NCBI RefSeq assembly: GCF_020360975.1
Contig: NW_025408669.1
Location: 4,154,001 to 4,218,000 of the forward strand
DNA length: 64,000 nt
Source of the DNA: Hirsutella rhossiliensis
Taxonomy: Eukaryota > Ascomycota > Sordariomycetes > Hypocreales > Ophiocordycipitaceae
Direction: 5' to 3'
Made by a program: the position numbers and the translations under genes. Shown here in pieces: positions 28,179 to 38,034 of the stretch. The notes under the pieces were generated by a model. The model was not told the DNA's origin, ran no database searches, and saw only the letters and a program-made list of their open reading frames with translations. Within the stretch, counting starts at the first letter, position 1. Every line of letters starts with the position of its first letter.

Positions 28179-28367
28179 TACTATCACGGAGTAGGTAGAG
28201 GCGTATATATAGGTACCGTCTATAAGATAATATTAATAAGCTATATAGAGCTCTTTTATACGCGGCTAGCCCGCCCTTATACTTATAGGATCTAGCCCTC
28301 TATACGTAACTATATAGCTTAGGCCGCGGCCTAAGCCTATTACCTATAATAGTTAAAGACTCTTATA
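28179..28367 (-). repeat. 5' LTR of nested gypsy element
   Basis: 189 bp direct repeat of 21,397-21,582, carrying the same GC-rich core (GGCCGCGGCC type) and the same end CTCTTATA, followed directly by the CTTAG target duplicate. Confidence 0.8.
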
Positions 28368-29339
28368 CTTAGGAAAGCTTTATATAGACTATAAAGATTA
28401 CCTCTTCTTTAATAATAGTATTTAATAGGTTCCCTTAAAGCCCTAGGCTTTAAGAAAGTCCCTTAGGAACTATATATAATATAAAAGAGTAAAATTTATC
28501 TTCTTTTACGTCTATAATATTATTTAGGCCTACCTAAAAGAGGAAGAAGCTACTACTAAGGAGGCTATATAAGGCCTATAATAAAGGTATAAGATAACTA
28601 GGCTAAGGGAGCTAAAGTAGTTCCTAGGGATATAAATCCTTTAGAATAAGTCCTAACGGACTATTTAGCTTACCTAGGACGCTTATATCGATAAGGTTAC
28701 TTATAAATTTCTTCTTAATTCCCTCGATAAGAAGCTTCCCTTTACGCTTATATTAGATAAAGAGCTTTTACCTAATCCGTCCTTTTAAGCTAGGGAGTAA
28801 GAGAAATACTAATATTAATAGAAGGTAAGCTCCTTGCTTTTTTTAGCTATTTCTACTAAACTAGATATCTCTTTTATAGTCTCTTAGCTAGCTAAGCATA
28901 ACTAGAATCCTAGCCCTAGGTATTAAGAAGTAGTAGATAGAGCTATCCTTTATCTCTATTTAACGAGATTATATAGTCTACGCCTAGGAGGGTAAGAAAG
29001 GAAGAAATTAGCTACCGAAATCTTCCTTTATTTAAGCGATTCGTCCTTTATAGACAATTTATTAGATAGAAAGAGCTTATAAGGGTATATTATATCCCTT
29101 TTTAGAGGAACTATTACTTAGAGAGCTTTAAAGTAAGCTACTATTACGACTTTTAGTATAAAGGTAGAGCTACTAGCTCTTTTAAAAGCGTTAAAAGAAG
29201 CGATTTTCCTTAGCCGGCTACTAATATCTCTACGACTATAACTTCTAACCCTATTAGCTATAGAATACGATAATATATAGACTATATAAATTCTTATAGA
29301 AAATAGTAATTTATTAACCTAGCTATAGTATATCGATAT

Positions 29340-30035
29340 TATAAGAAGGTATAAGCAATAAGCGTAGAATCGGGTAATTAATAACGTAAGTAGAAAGATC
29401 GGTCGAAGGAGTATAGGGTAGGATTTCGTCCGGAATTTATAACGCGTATATAAGGGGCTGAATAATATATTAAAAGAATAGCGTTCCAAAGGATACTTAT
29501 AAACTTACTTATTCTATCTACTACTCCTAGGGAAACCCTTCGTCTTCTATAGACTATTGCTCGCCTACTAGTAGACTAATTAGTTAGCTTTCTAGCATAT
29601 TTTATAGTGCTTATAAAGCTCTATCTATAGAATGTCTTCCTAACTTAGTAGGTAGTCTAATTATAACGTGATAGTTAACGTAAGACTATAGGTTCTAGTA
29701 TAAGTAGTAGATTTAACTAGAATGTTCTATGCCCTACCTATTCTCGTATCGCGGATATCTTTAGAACCGCTAGGCTAAAATAGGCAGTAGGGTATCTATT
29801 CTGCTCGTAATTAACTTATGCATTTTATATATATTTTATTTTATTAGGATAGGCTTATCTTAACCCGCTTTTCCTAAAGGAAGGTATAGATGTCTAGTAG
29901 AGGTCTTTATCTTTAAGGGTTATTCCCTTAGACTATATTATAGAGCCTCTTTTTACTAGCTTATTTTATAGAGCCTCCCTATGCCTATTATTTCTTTATA
30001 ATAGTAAAATAGGAATAAAAGGGTATATTCTTATA
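29340..30035. repeat. Solo LTR (696 bp) of another retroelement, nested in copia copy 2
   Basis: Interrupts copia RNase H. It is flanked by the 5 bp duplication GATAT (29,335-29,339 and 30,036-30,040); copy 1 has this sequence once. It begins TATAAGAA and ends TTCTTATA, which is TGTAAGAA...TTCTTACA before RIP, the usual LTR ends. No internal region is present, so this is what LTR-LTR recombination leaves behind. Confidence 0.65.
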
Positions 30036-30541
30036 GATATCTACTAGTATTAGTTACGCTAAGAGGTCTAAAGGAGACTTATTTCCGTCCGTTAGGTTCT
30101 AATAGTATTAATAAAAGCTAACGGTCTTATAAAGCCCCTACTAAAGTAGAAGCTAGCTATCTTTTTATAGTAAATTAAGCTAGAAGACGTTCGAGAGAAG
30201 CTATCCTTAGAGGCCCGCCTTAAGAGTCTATAAGAGGAGCTAATAGCACGTATAAGAAGGTAACGTCTATAGCTAAAGAAAAGGAAGAGGTTTTTCTCTT
30301 TAAAGGGCCCCCTATTTTAATTAGGTTTTTCCCTTTAAAGAAGGCCCCTTTTCTTATAGGACTTTCCCCTCTTTAGGCCCCTATTCCTTAAGTAGGTCTA
30401 AAAGAGCCTAGGGACCTAAAAGGGCCCTTGCTTTCCTCGAGTAAAGGGAGAAGTATAGAGCTAAGAACCTCCTTTATACGCTTACTAGCCCGAAGCCGTA
30501 TTAGCTATGCCCTTAAGGGGCAGGCTAGAGCTAAGGGGGTA

Positions 30542-31027
30542 TATCGCGAAGCGTAGCTTAATTTCCTAGTTCTCGGAGATATCCCTTAGTAAGAGGGACT
30601 AAGGAAGCTAAAAATACCCGGTATAAAAGAAGGAAGAAGGAGCTAAAAAGAGGTATAGAAAGGAGGGTAGGGGCATAAGGGGAAGTAGAAGTAGCGATAG
30701 CTTCCTATAGAGGTAGCGAGAGATAAGACGGATATGCCGGCAACGGCTAGAAAAGAGGGGGAAAACCGGTAAAAAGCTCGGTAGTTAAAGGGATATTAGT
30801 AGCTTCTTTAAGTAGGATCTTCTTTATTAATTAAGATGCTAGATAGGTATAAAGAGGGGCGTTAGATAGAGGAAAGAAGGACAATTAAGGTAATATAATA
30901 ATTACTCCCTTACCTTAATTACTGCCCCTATAAGAATTAAACAGCTTATCCCTGCCTATCCGTCCCCTTACTTTTAATTTTACCTTCGTGCATTTTATAT
31001 ATACTTCTCGTATCTCTCTACGCGAGA
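30542..31027 (+). repeat. 3' LTR of copia copy 2
   Basis: 486 bp. It is preceded by the same AAGGGGG purine tract as the LTR at 4,969 and aligns with 17,086-17,538 for most of its length. Confidence 0.8.
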
Positions 31028-32130
31028 ATATTATCTAGTCGATCGATATAGCGATACGATACTACTTCTACTAAACGTAATATTATTAGATTAGTAGCTA
31101 GTTAGCTAGGAGCCTACTCTAAGGTAATAGCCTTAGAGATATAAACGTATTTAATAGCGCGGACTACTAAATTCTTAACCTATAGTAGTAATTTACGCTC
31201 TAGAATATTACCGATATAATGCCCTACCTCTTAAATATAAGATTGAATATTAAGCTATTAAGGTAAAAGTAAAATAAGTAAGAAAAGGCAGCTTTAAGGC
31301 AAAGGGGTAAAAAAAGTAACTATTATAGTATCTTAATCGAGGTAGTTACTAGCACTACCTTAAGGTAGTAAGAGGTTTTAAGTTCTATAGAATATAGCGT
31401 AAAATAATTAATAGTCTCTAGAAACGGCTATATAAAGGTAATAAGAGTTCTAAATAAGTTAGATATAAAGCCGCGTTAAGTTAAATAATTACGCTAAAGT
31501 TTTCGCTTACTTTCTAGCGATATTCGAATTAAGCGTAATATAGTCTATTATATCTTAATCGAGCTAGCTTAATATCTTAAAAATAGAAATAGATAATATA
31601 CTACGTAATATTAACCGTATATATCTTAAGATATATAGGAATCTACTAGAAATATAAGGACCTTAGTTATTTATCTTTAAGAAGAGAGGGAAGGTAAAAA
31701 GGGACTATAGTATCTCGACTTAGCTTTAAGGTAAGATTATATATAAAGTAAATATTAAGAAGGTACTATAGTTAGTATATAGTTTATACTAGAGATCGTA
31801 TTTTAAAATAACTTCTTTACTATAAAGTCCTAGTACTCTTAAAACTATTTATAAGGGCTTATAATCTATAAAAGCCCCTTGTTACTTACTAAGATATAGT
31901 AAGAATAATAATATAAGCCTTACTAATCCTTATAATAGTAATATTTACCTAGTTTATATCCTCGATTACCTAAGCTAGTAGGTAATAACGCGAGTATTAT
32001 ACTTAAATAATATTCTCGATGCCTATAAGCTATACGACGCCCTTTCTCGGCTATTAAATATAAGAGACTAGAGAAAGTTAAGAGGCTACCTTTATCGAGT
32101 ATATATTTCGCTTTTTAATTTCCTCTTCTT
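31028..32130. other. RIP-mutated DNA upstream of the acyltransferase remnant
   Basis: AT-rich with CpA and TpG almost absent. The last 200 bp or so may hold the N-terminal coding part of the acyltransferase pseudogene, but stops are too dense to place a start. The rest has no recognisable feature. Confidence 0.4.
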
Positions 32131-32389
32131 TTTTTAGTTGTTAGCGTTAATCGTCCTAAGTCTTTAATTACTAAGCCCGTTAACTATCTAGAAGGACGGA
32201 AAACTAGAAATACGTATCCCTAAGAGCTTTATAGAGAAACGTCTAGCGGTCTTCTTTACGTATAACGCCCTCGATAATATAAATTTAGATAACTATCTAG
32301 TTAGACGGCGTTTACTTCCCTCCCGATATGGTCTCTTTATCCAACCTCTAGACGACGCAATTAGGATTCTCGGAGCGCGCGATGGTATA

Positions 32390-34236
32390 AGTCCCTGCAC
32401 ATAGAAATGGGCACCCCCCTGTTTTGGGCACCCCAAAAAAATCACGACCATTTTCAACACCATTAATTCAATCCCTTCTCACTGCCCACCACCGTGCACT
32501 ACGATACAATCGTCACCTATTTCTGAAACCTCAGCTTCGGTTTCATCAGATTCTTCATTCTCAGCTGCGTTCACCTCCTCCTGCGCCCGTCGTATTGCCT
32601 CAATATTGGCGAACCTCGAATTCGGGCTCGTGACCACCCTCTTCCTTTTTCGGCTTGACGGCCGCCAATTGTGTTTCCAGTGCCTGAATCTGCAATTGAG
32701 CTTTTGCTAAAAGGCCATCCTTCTCGTCAAACCCTTTTGTGATCTTCCTGAACAGCAATCTCTTCGTGGGCACGTCGTCGTCTAGCTGGTTGAATTGAAC
32801 TACCTGAACCTTCAGATCTTGCGAGCGCCTCGGGGTCGACCACGCAATCTGGGATGTGTCTGATTGCCAGTCACTGGTGGGTAAGTGGCTATTGAATGCA
32901 TTGGCCACATTTTTCGCGTTCTTTTGCGTCTGTTGCTGTTCTCCAGCAGAAGAGGGCTCAAAAGTGGCTTCGCCATCGACACCGGCCACAAACCCGTCGC
33001 TTTCCAGCCACCCTTGATGTTTGACACAGTGAGCGCTTGCTCGCGTGCTTTCTGGTAGCAGGAAAGAAAGTTTTGCTTGCCGACTGGGCTTGAATCGGTC
33101 AGGAGGCTGAGAAATCCGACCTGTTTGCGGTAGTAGTGCTTAAGAGCGGAGAAGACAGACAAATCGAGCGGTTGCAGCACATGAGAGGTATGGGGAGGTA
33201 AGAAAGAAGGTGAATCTGATGCTGGTAGCATAGATACATGAAGTCAACCGTCTCGTGACTTCCGTGGCCGTCCAATACTAGCAGTCTTCGCTCCGAAGGG
33301 TCGGGTGGCTGGGTTCTTGGAATGAACACCTTTTCGAGCCACTCCACCGCAGTTTGGTCCGAAGTCCAGCCGTTCTTTGTCGCAGTGAATTGCCAGTCAC
33401 TAAAAGTACTGAGATCTTCTGGGAACCACTGTTGCTGGACCGATTTGCCCTTGAAAATGACGGGTGGAGGAGGAAGGTGCCGGCAGCGGACACGCACTCG
33501 ATGAACGACGTCCAGACCCGAGAACCAGGCGTCTTCTTTTGTACAGATCGTTTTTCAGCACTGCCAACGACCAGGCCATTCTCCCAAGTCCTTCCATGAT
33601 GCCTGCTTCATCCATGTTGTACCTGTTCTCCGGCTTAATAGCCAGAATCTCGGAAGGAAGAAATTGTTGAACCAAGGCCGAATTACCTCGGTAGAAGCGC
33701 CGTTGACACGCGCAGAGTCTCTGTGATGGCACTTCTGGGTCCGAACTGCAGGATTTCGTCTTAAAAATGCTTGCATCCAGTGTTTTCCGAGCGGTGTGTG
33801 GTCTCCTTTGACGGCGAGCATGCGCTGCGCGAACTGCCTGATCTGCGAGTGAGTGGGAGGAAGGCCCAAGGCGTCCTGAATGAGAATCCATTCGGTAAGT
33901 TGCTTTTCCTGTGTCTGAAAGCCTCTGAAGAGCAGAAAATGCATCCTTTCTGCATTCGTGACCATGCATGCGATTGTAAAGAGTTGCCCTCGGACGCCCC
34001 AATCGCGAGCAGCCTTCTTGGCGGATCCGCCATTGGCGATTGCCTCAAGGGCGCTGTGAATGTCAGACTCTGTATATTTCATCAGTAGTGGCTTGAAGAC
34101 ACATGCGTCAATTTTTTAGCAGATTGGATGCGTTTCCGCGGTGAAATTTGCTGTTGAAGTTGACGCAGCCGTTTAGGTTGGGCACCCATCTTGGGTGCCC
34201 AAAACAGGGGGGTGCCCATTTCTATGTGCAGGGACT
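32390..34236 (-). mobile_element. pogo/Fot1-like DNA transposon, Tc1-mariner superfamily
   Basis: 1,847 bp element bounded by 44 bp perfect terminal inverted repeats (32,390-32,433 and 34,193-34,236, starting AGTCCCTGCAC). A TA duplication flanks it (32,388-32,389 and 34,237-34,238), the target of the Tc1-mariner superfamily. CpA and TpG are normal, so it has escaped RIP and is younger than the RIP episode that hit the DNA to its left. A short hairpin GGCACCC...GGGTGCC lies just inside the right end (34,184-34,202). Confidence 0.9.
32600..34082 (-). pseudogene. pogo/Fot1-like transposase, broken by frameshifts
   Basis: Starts at 34,082 with a Psq-type helix-turn-helix followed by a Tc5/CENP-B-type DNA-binding segment, open for about 150 codons. 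The catalytic DDE part then continues in other frames: N-M-D-E-A-G at about 33,605-33,622, L-V-L-D-G-H-G-S-H at about 33,250-33,276 and L-Q-P-L-D-L-S-V-F at about 33,151-33,178. A final frame runs 32,989-32,600 and ends in a coiled-coil-like tail. At least three frame changes are needed to follow the protein. No introns are expected in this family, so I read them as indels. All three catalytic aspartates survive, but the gene cannot make a full transposase; the element could only move with help from another copy. Confidence 0.8.
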
Positions 34237-35309
34237 TACCACGCAGAATTAAATATATAATCAGCCGCGACTTACCGCAGCTCTCGTTGCACATAACTTC
34301 GTTCAAGGATGTGACGCTTATTGGCTTAACATATCCTCACACGCTGATGGACGGCCCGGGTCACCAGGCTCTGATTCGCGCCTGGTGTCTAATGCTGTCT
34401 GGGCGCCAAGGAGAGATCCCGCCACTACTTGGAGCCCGGACCGATATCCTACTAGAAGCAGTATTACAGCGCGGGGAAGGGGCTCATGAGCCGCTCATCT
34501 TGGAAAAGCAGTGCCTTGGTCCCATGTCCCTGGCCCTATGGGCCTTGCGCGCCTTGAGGGAGCATGTTTGGGAACCTCCTCGGGAATATAGGAGAATTGT
34601 CATCGACAAAGCCAGAACAGACAAGCTATACGGCAAGATCATTCCCGAGGTACTGGACGACATGGATTGTTCGGCGTTGGACCGCAAGGCAACTTTTGGC
34701 CCGGAAGTCGCCCTTTTCGCCTGGTTCATTCGCGTCATAGCACGTTCGAGCCCGAAAAGAACGATTACAGTCATGAGCGCCTACAATCATCGGTACAAGA
34801 TCCCATCCCTTTTCGACGCTGCGGGCGAATATGTCCAAAATGCGGTCTTCATGTCATCCGCAACGTTGTCCGCCTCATTATTAAACGGCCCCTTGGGATC
34901 AATCTTACGGGCGTATCGGGAGATCACGAAAGCTTCGACAACAAAAGAGCAGTCACTGAGCTATGTGAAAGCTGTCCATCAAGCTACCAAACGCGGCAAG
35001 AGGCTTCTGCCTCTATTTCTAGGGCGAGCCGACGCCCGCGTCTTAATATTTAATAATCTGTCGAAGCTTAATTACATCACGGCACCGGACTTCAGCCACG
35101 CCATTCTGCGCGATGGACTGACCAGAAACGGTGAAAATCCCCCTGGGTCTTTAGTGTGCGCCTACTTTTTCCTTTGGCCAGAAGGTCCTGAGAATAGCAT
35201 GGATTGTTTAGTGCCAATTGGAAAAGACCACGCTGGCAGCCTTCACCTTGTGGGCACTTTTCGTCCAATCGTTTGGACCGCCATCGAGTCGGAACTCGAG
35301 AGGATCTAG

Positions 35310-35590
35310 ATGCTTAGGAGTTCGATGATCCTACTCTACAAAGGGCGGCCAATACACGGGCACCCAGGTGCCCAAATAAAGTAGCGCACCCAGTGCCCAG
35401 ATTTGGTAATCGACCGTCTACGGTATACAGCGCTCATCATATGTCGATCAAATCAACTTTGGCCTCGAAGTTGATTCGATTGACAGGATTCGGATTCGGA
35501 ATTGATTTGTTTGATTTGTTTGATGCACTATATCAACTTGAAACGTAGCGAGCTTAAGATAGCTTTGCAGAAGCTCCCGTATTGCGGCTT
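35310..35590. other. Intergenic DNA with short inverted and direct repeats, probable hAT 3' end
   Basis: Contains GGGCACC/GGTGCCC inverted arms at about 35,359-35,374, an AATCAACTT...AAGTTGATT inverted pair near 35,450-35,475, and TTTGATTTGT direct repeats near 35,500. Subterminal repeats of this kind are usual beside hAT transposases, and a hAT remnant starts right after. No gene is seen. Confidence 0.35.
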
Positions 35591-36000
35591 AGCTACTCGG
35601 CCAATTACCCAGCTTGACACCACCATGCCGTACCCAACCAATTCTTAACGCACTGCACTCGCTCCAGTGTATCTGCACTCATGGAAAGCCTTTGTGACGT
35701 CAATGTCAGCTTAGCCAGGCTGAATTGCCTCTCGCAATCGCTGGCCATCGCCGGAATAGCAAACACGTCTAGAGCGAAGCTGCTGAGCGAGGGGAATGAG
35801 GATTTATGCTCCATCCACCACTAAATAGGATCCTGAGTATCCTGCGGTTCAAGGCGAAGATATCTGTCCAACTCGCTGTTGTTGCCACCCATCTCAAGCG
35901 CCATCTTCGTTTTGCTGTTGATCCATTGGGTGTACTGGTCATCTTCCTGGCCCATCGTCCGTTGTGCTGAGTTGTCCAGCTCGGTCTAACAACTATTCTC
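35590..36000 (-). pseudogene. hAT transposase C-terminal remnant
   Basis: The minus strand from about 35,960 to 35,605 reads as the linker and the hATC dimerisation domain of a hAT transposase, with hallmark residues around F-A-I-P-A-M-A-S-D-C-E-R-Q-F-S and a conserved N-W-L near the end. An in-frame TAG at 35,821-35,823 falls where relatives have a codon before W-W, fitting a CAG to TAG transition of the RIP type. The N-terminal zinc finger and the catalytic DDE region are missing, so this is a truncated dead copy. Confidence 0.75.
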
Positions 36001-36269
36001 CTACTCAAGTATTCTTAGTGGAAGTGCGCCGCATTTCCACTTCTAAGCCAATCATAGCCCCTGTCCGCCACCCCGGCCTTTTGGCAATTGAAAACCCACC
36101 GCACTTTCGGTACGTATCGAAGTGCGCCGCATTTCCACTTTCCTAAACTAGCAAATTGGAAACCCGCCGCACTTTCGGTACGTACCGACATCGCGCTACC
36201 CATCGACGCCTATAGCGTCGCGTCGCATCGCGTAGAGTCAATCTCGTAGGCAAGACGGGGGGCTACCAT
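36001..36269. repeat. Short repeated and palindromic segments between hAT remnant and LTR fragment
   Basis: GTGGAAGTGCGCCGCATTTC type sequence occurs at about 36,018 and again at about 36,119; the first is an imperfect 23 bp palindrome with one mismatch. A second pair, CCGCACTTTCGGTACGTA, occurs at about 36,099 and 36,167. They look like ends of small non-autonomous elements. I could not fix element borders. Confidence 0.4.
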
Positions 36270-36449
36270 TGTCGCGAACCGTGGCCTGATTTCGCAGTTG
36301 GAGATATCCCTTGGCAGGAGGGACCTAGGAAGCTGAAACCCCGGTTTAGAAGAAGGAGCTAAAAAGAGGCGCAGAGAGGAGGGTGGGGGCATAAGGGGAA
36401 GCAGAAGTGGCGATGGCTTCCTATAGAGGTGGCGAGAGATAAGACGGAG
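36270..36449 (+). repeat. Copia LTR fragment with little RIP
   Basis: 180 bp matching the first part of the copia LTR found at 4,969 and 30,542. It begins TGTCGCGAA, which shows the TG start lost in the RIP copies, and keeps CpA and TpG sites (for example GGCAGGAGG where the others read AGCACGAGG or AGTAAGAGG). It stops at the inverted-repeat element at 36,450 and the remainder is absent. Confidence 0.75.
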
Positions 36450-38020
36450 AGTAATACTATTTATACAAAGACACATCGCTATTCGTACAAAGGTCCCATT
36501 TTTAAGATACGTACCAACACCAGCCCGCCCCGCCCATTTATACCGCGCCCGCATGGCAGGTAGCGGTACCGCCTAAACGCCCGCGCCCCCACCCGCCTAT
36601 ACACACACACACACACAAGAGGCAATAAAGGCCATATAACGCATGCCTCTCAATTCGCTTAAATAACGCATTTCCGGGCCTTAAGCTCGAAGTTGCAACA
36701 ATCGGCCCGTCAATTGATCCGGCTCCTCCTCTGGCCCTTACGGCTGTGTGGGCGGCGGCGGCGCCGCCGCCTTAATTGCATCCCACTCAACGATCCCTCC
36801 AACGCCTGACGAAGCCGGCTGCCCTGACGAAGCCGGCGGCGCGCCCCTCCTGCCGCGTCCTCCTCTTGATCCCCTTCCCCTTATATTTCCTCGGGCGGTC
36901 GATCCTTATTGTGACGCTGTGAGAGATCGCGGACTATCTAAGTTCGTCGATTTCGTTGTGCCCCCGGCGCCTTCGAATGCTTGCGTTAAGCCGCCTTGAG
37001 CTGGCCTGACTCGAATTGGGTGCTGTTGTGATGCCGTCACCGTCGTCGCCGCCGCCGCCGCTGCTGCTGCTGCCGCTGCTGCCGCCGCTGGTTGTGATGC
37101 CGTTCCTACGAGGGAACCCGGCACAGGCAGCTTGTTATTGCAGGGCCGGCCGCGTGTGACTGTAATAACGTTAGGATCGCGGATTCGTAGCAATAGCACG
37201 TCGAGGTCCTAGAGGTAGTAATTAGTATAAAAACCACTATTAAGGGGGGGGTCTTTACTAATAGCTTCTTAAGCCACTATCGTGCTAAAACATCACGCTT
37301 CTTAAGCTTTACCTTAGCTTAGGCATAAGGTTGTAGGCATCGTAGGCTTCGTTTAAGTCGCCTTACGGCGCAGGGGTAATTAAGGAGAGAGAAGAGGGTC
37401 TATTGCAGCGCTAGCGATAGCTTCAAATTAATATATGTATGCGTGTGTGTAGAATGTAGGTAGGGTCTTGTATGTGTGTGTGTGTGTATGGGCGGGCGGG
37501 GGCGCGGGCGTTTGGGCGGTACCGCTACCTGCCATGCGGGCGCGGTATAAATGGGCGGGGTGGGCTGGTGTTAGTACGTATCTTAAAAATGGGGCCTCTA
37601 TACCGAATAGCGATAGAGTATTACTATTTGCCCCGGAGCAAATCTCTATTCGGCCCGGATTCTCTAGAAATCCTCTTTTTTAATTAGATAATATATATCT
37701 TAGTTATTATTACGATATCTTAAGTATCTTCAAGTCTCGTCTTATACGTCGCGCTCACCTCGCGCGGGGGATAAACCCCTATAGTAGGGCCCCTCCCTAA
37801 GGGGGACCCCTCCCCTACTAGCTCGGGCGCTCGAGTACGCTTTTCCGAAGTTAGACCTCTCTAGAAATTTCTAAGGATTTTCTATTAAGAGATAGCTAAT
37901 ATAAAGTACTAGCTAGGAACATCTAGGTACTTTCACTTTAGCGGGTTAGGCCGAATAGAGATTTGCTCCGGGGCAAATAGTAATACTCTAGCGATATATC
38001 TTTATATAAATAGTATTACT
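36450..38020. mobile_element. Non-autonomous element with about 165 bp terminal inverted repeats
   Basis: The left arm 36,450-36,613 is the reverse complement of the right arm, which is 37,472-37,615 continued at 37,997-38,020 after a MITE insertion. The arms share TACGTA, GGTAGCGGTACCG and a (CA)n/(TG)n inner end, with roughly 10-15% differences by eye. Ends read AGTAATACTATTT. The core (about 36,614-37,471) is GC-rich, with an 18 bp perfect GGCGGC...GCCGCC palindrome at 36,754-36,771 and a CCG/CTG trinucleotide run near 37,040-37,095. No transposase is visible and no target duplication was found. The short open frames in the core look like by-products of the GC-rich repeats. Confidence 0.65.
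37616..37988. mobile_element. 373 bp MITE, hAT-type, with 40 bp inverted repeats and 8 bp target duplication
   Basis: Perfect 40 bp terminal inverted repeats (37,616-37,655 and 37,949-37,988, beginning GAGTATTACTATTTGCCCCG). The duplication TAGCGATA lies at 37,608-37,615 and 37,989-37,996. An 8 bp duplication is typical of hAT elements. It sits inside the right arm of the 36,450-38,020 element, which reads on correctly once the MITE and one duplicate are taken out. It has no coding capacity. Confidence 0.9.
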
Positions 38021-38034
38021 TATATATATAATTA

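Larger units (their letters stand above)
21397..28367 (-). mobile_element. Chromodomain-type Ty3/gypsy retrotransposon nested in copia copy 2
   Basis: Complete 6,971 bp LTR element on the minus strand, inserted in the copia reverse transcriptase. LTRs are 21,397-21,582 and 28,179-28,367, and the 5 bp target duplication CTTAG flanks both ends (21,392-21,396 and 28,368-28,372). Reading the minus strand, the RT active site Y-I-D-(D/N)-I-L-I-Y lies at about 25,741-25,768 and the integrase D-F-I-T-D-L motif at about 24,258-24,278. Downstream, about 23,290-23,450 reads as a chromodomain (E-x-I-x-A-A-R and L-V-K-W-type motifs). This order and the chromodomain place it among the chromoviruses (Tf1/sushi-like). 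It is RIP-mutated with many stops, but GC-rich, CpG-rich blocks survive at 22,140-23,010. Confidence 0.85.
15684..31027 (+). mobile_element. Ty1/copia LTR retrotransposon copy 2, full length but split by three insertions
   Basis: The same copia family as 1-5,420, here with both LTRs. The 5' LTR is 15,684-15,724 plus 17,086-17,538, and the 3' LTR is 30,542-31,027. Internal pol segments are 17,539-21,396, 28,373-29,339 and 30,041-30,541. Removing the insertions and their target duplications leaves about 6.3 kb. Integrase is readable at about 19,640-20,420. The reverse transcriptase is cut at 21,396 by the gypsy insertion and resumes at 28,373 with no loss of sequence relative to copy 1. RIP is heavier than in copy 1: an Ala-rich stretch kept near 520 is largely destroyed near 18,450. 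The element is dead. Confidence 0.85.
32130..35309 (+). pseudogene. BAHD-type acyltransferase (HxxxDG), split by a DNA transposon and half RIP-mutated
   Basis: Coding sequence lies on both sides of the pogo-like element, at about 32,130-32,389 and 34,239-35,309. Removing the element and one TA copy joins the codons in frame across GAT-GGT-ATA-CCA-CGC. The 3' part holds the HTLMDG sequence at about 34,338, matching the catalytic HxxxDG of the transferase family that includes fungal trichothecene 3-O-acetyltransferases and plant BAHD enzymes. These move acyl groups from CoA to alcohols or amines in the cytosol. The 5' part has in-frame stops at 32,165 and 32,189 and is RIP-mutated up to about 32,335. 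The 3' part is open and unmutated to the stop at 35,309. The N-terminal border is not resolvable. It may once have decorated the product of the neighbouring cluster. Confidence 0.75.

Noticed and set aside
33322..34088. Several plus-strand open frames within the pogo-like element
   Set aside because: Antisense to the transposase remnant; no similarity of their own.
34191..34238. Apparent start codon and first 16 codons of the acyltransferase frame
   Set aside because: This ATG lies in the transposon's terminal repeat; the true reading enters from 32,389 across the insertion.
36748..37199. Two short open frames in the GC-rich core of the inverted-repeat element
   Set aside because: Composition is driven by GGC/GCC and CTG repeats; no domain and no conserved start context.
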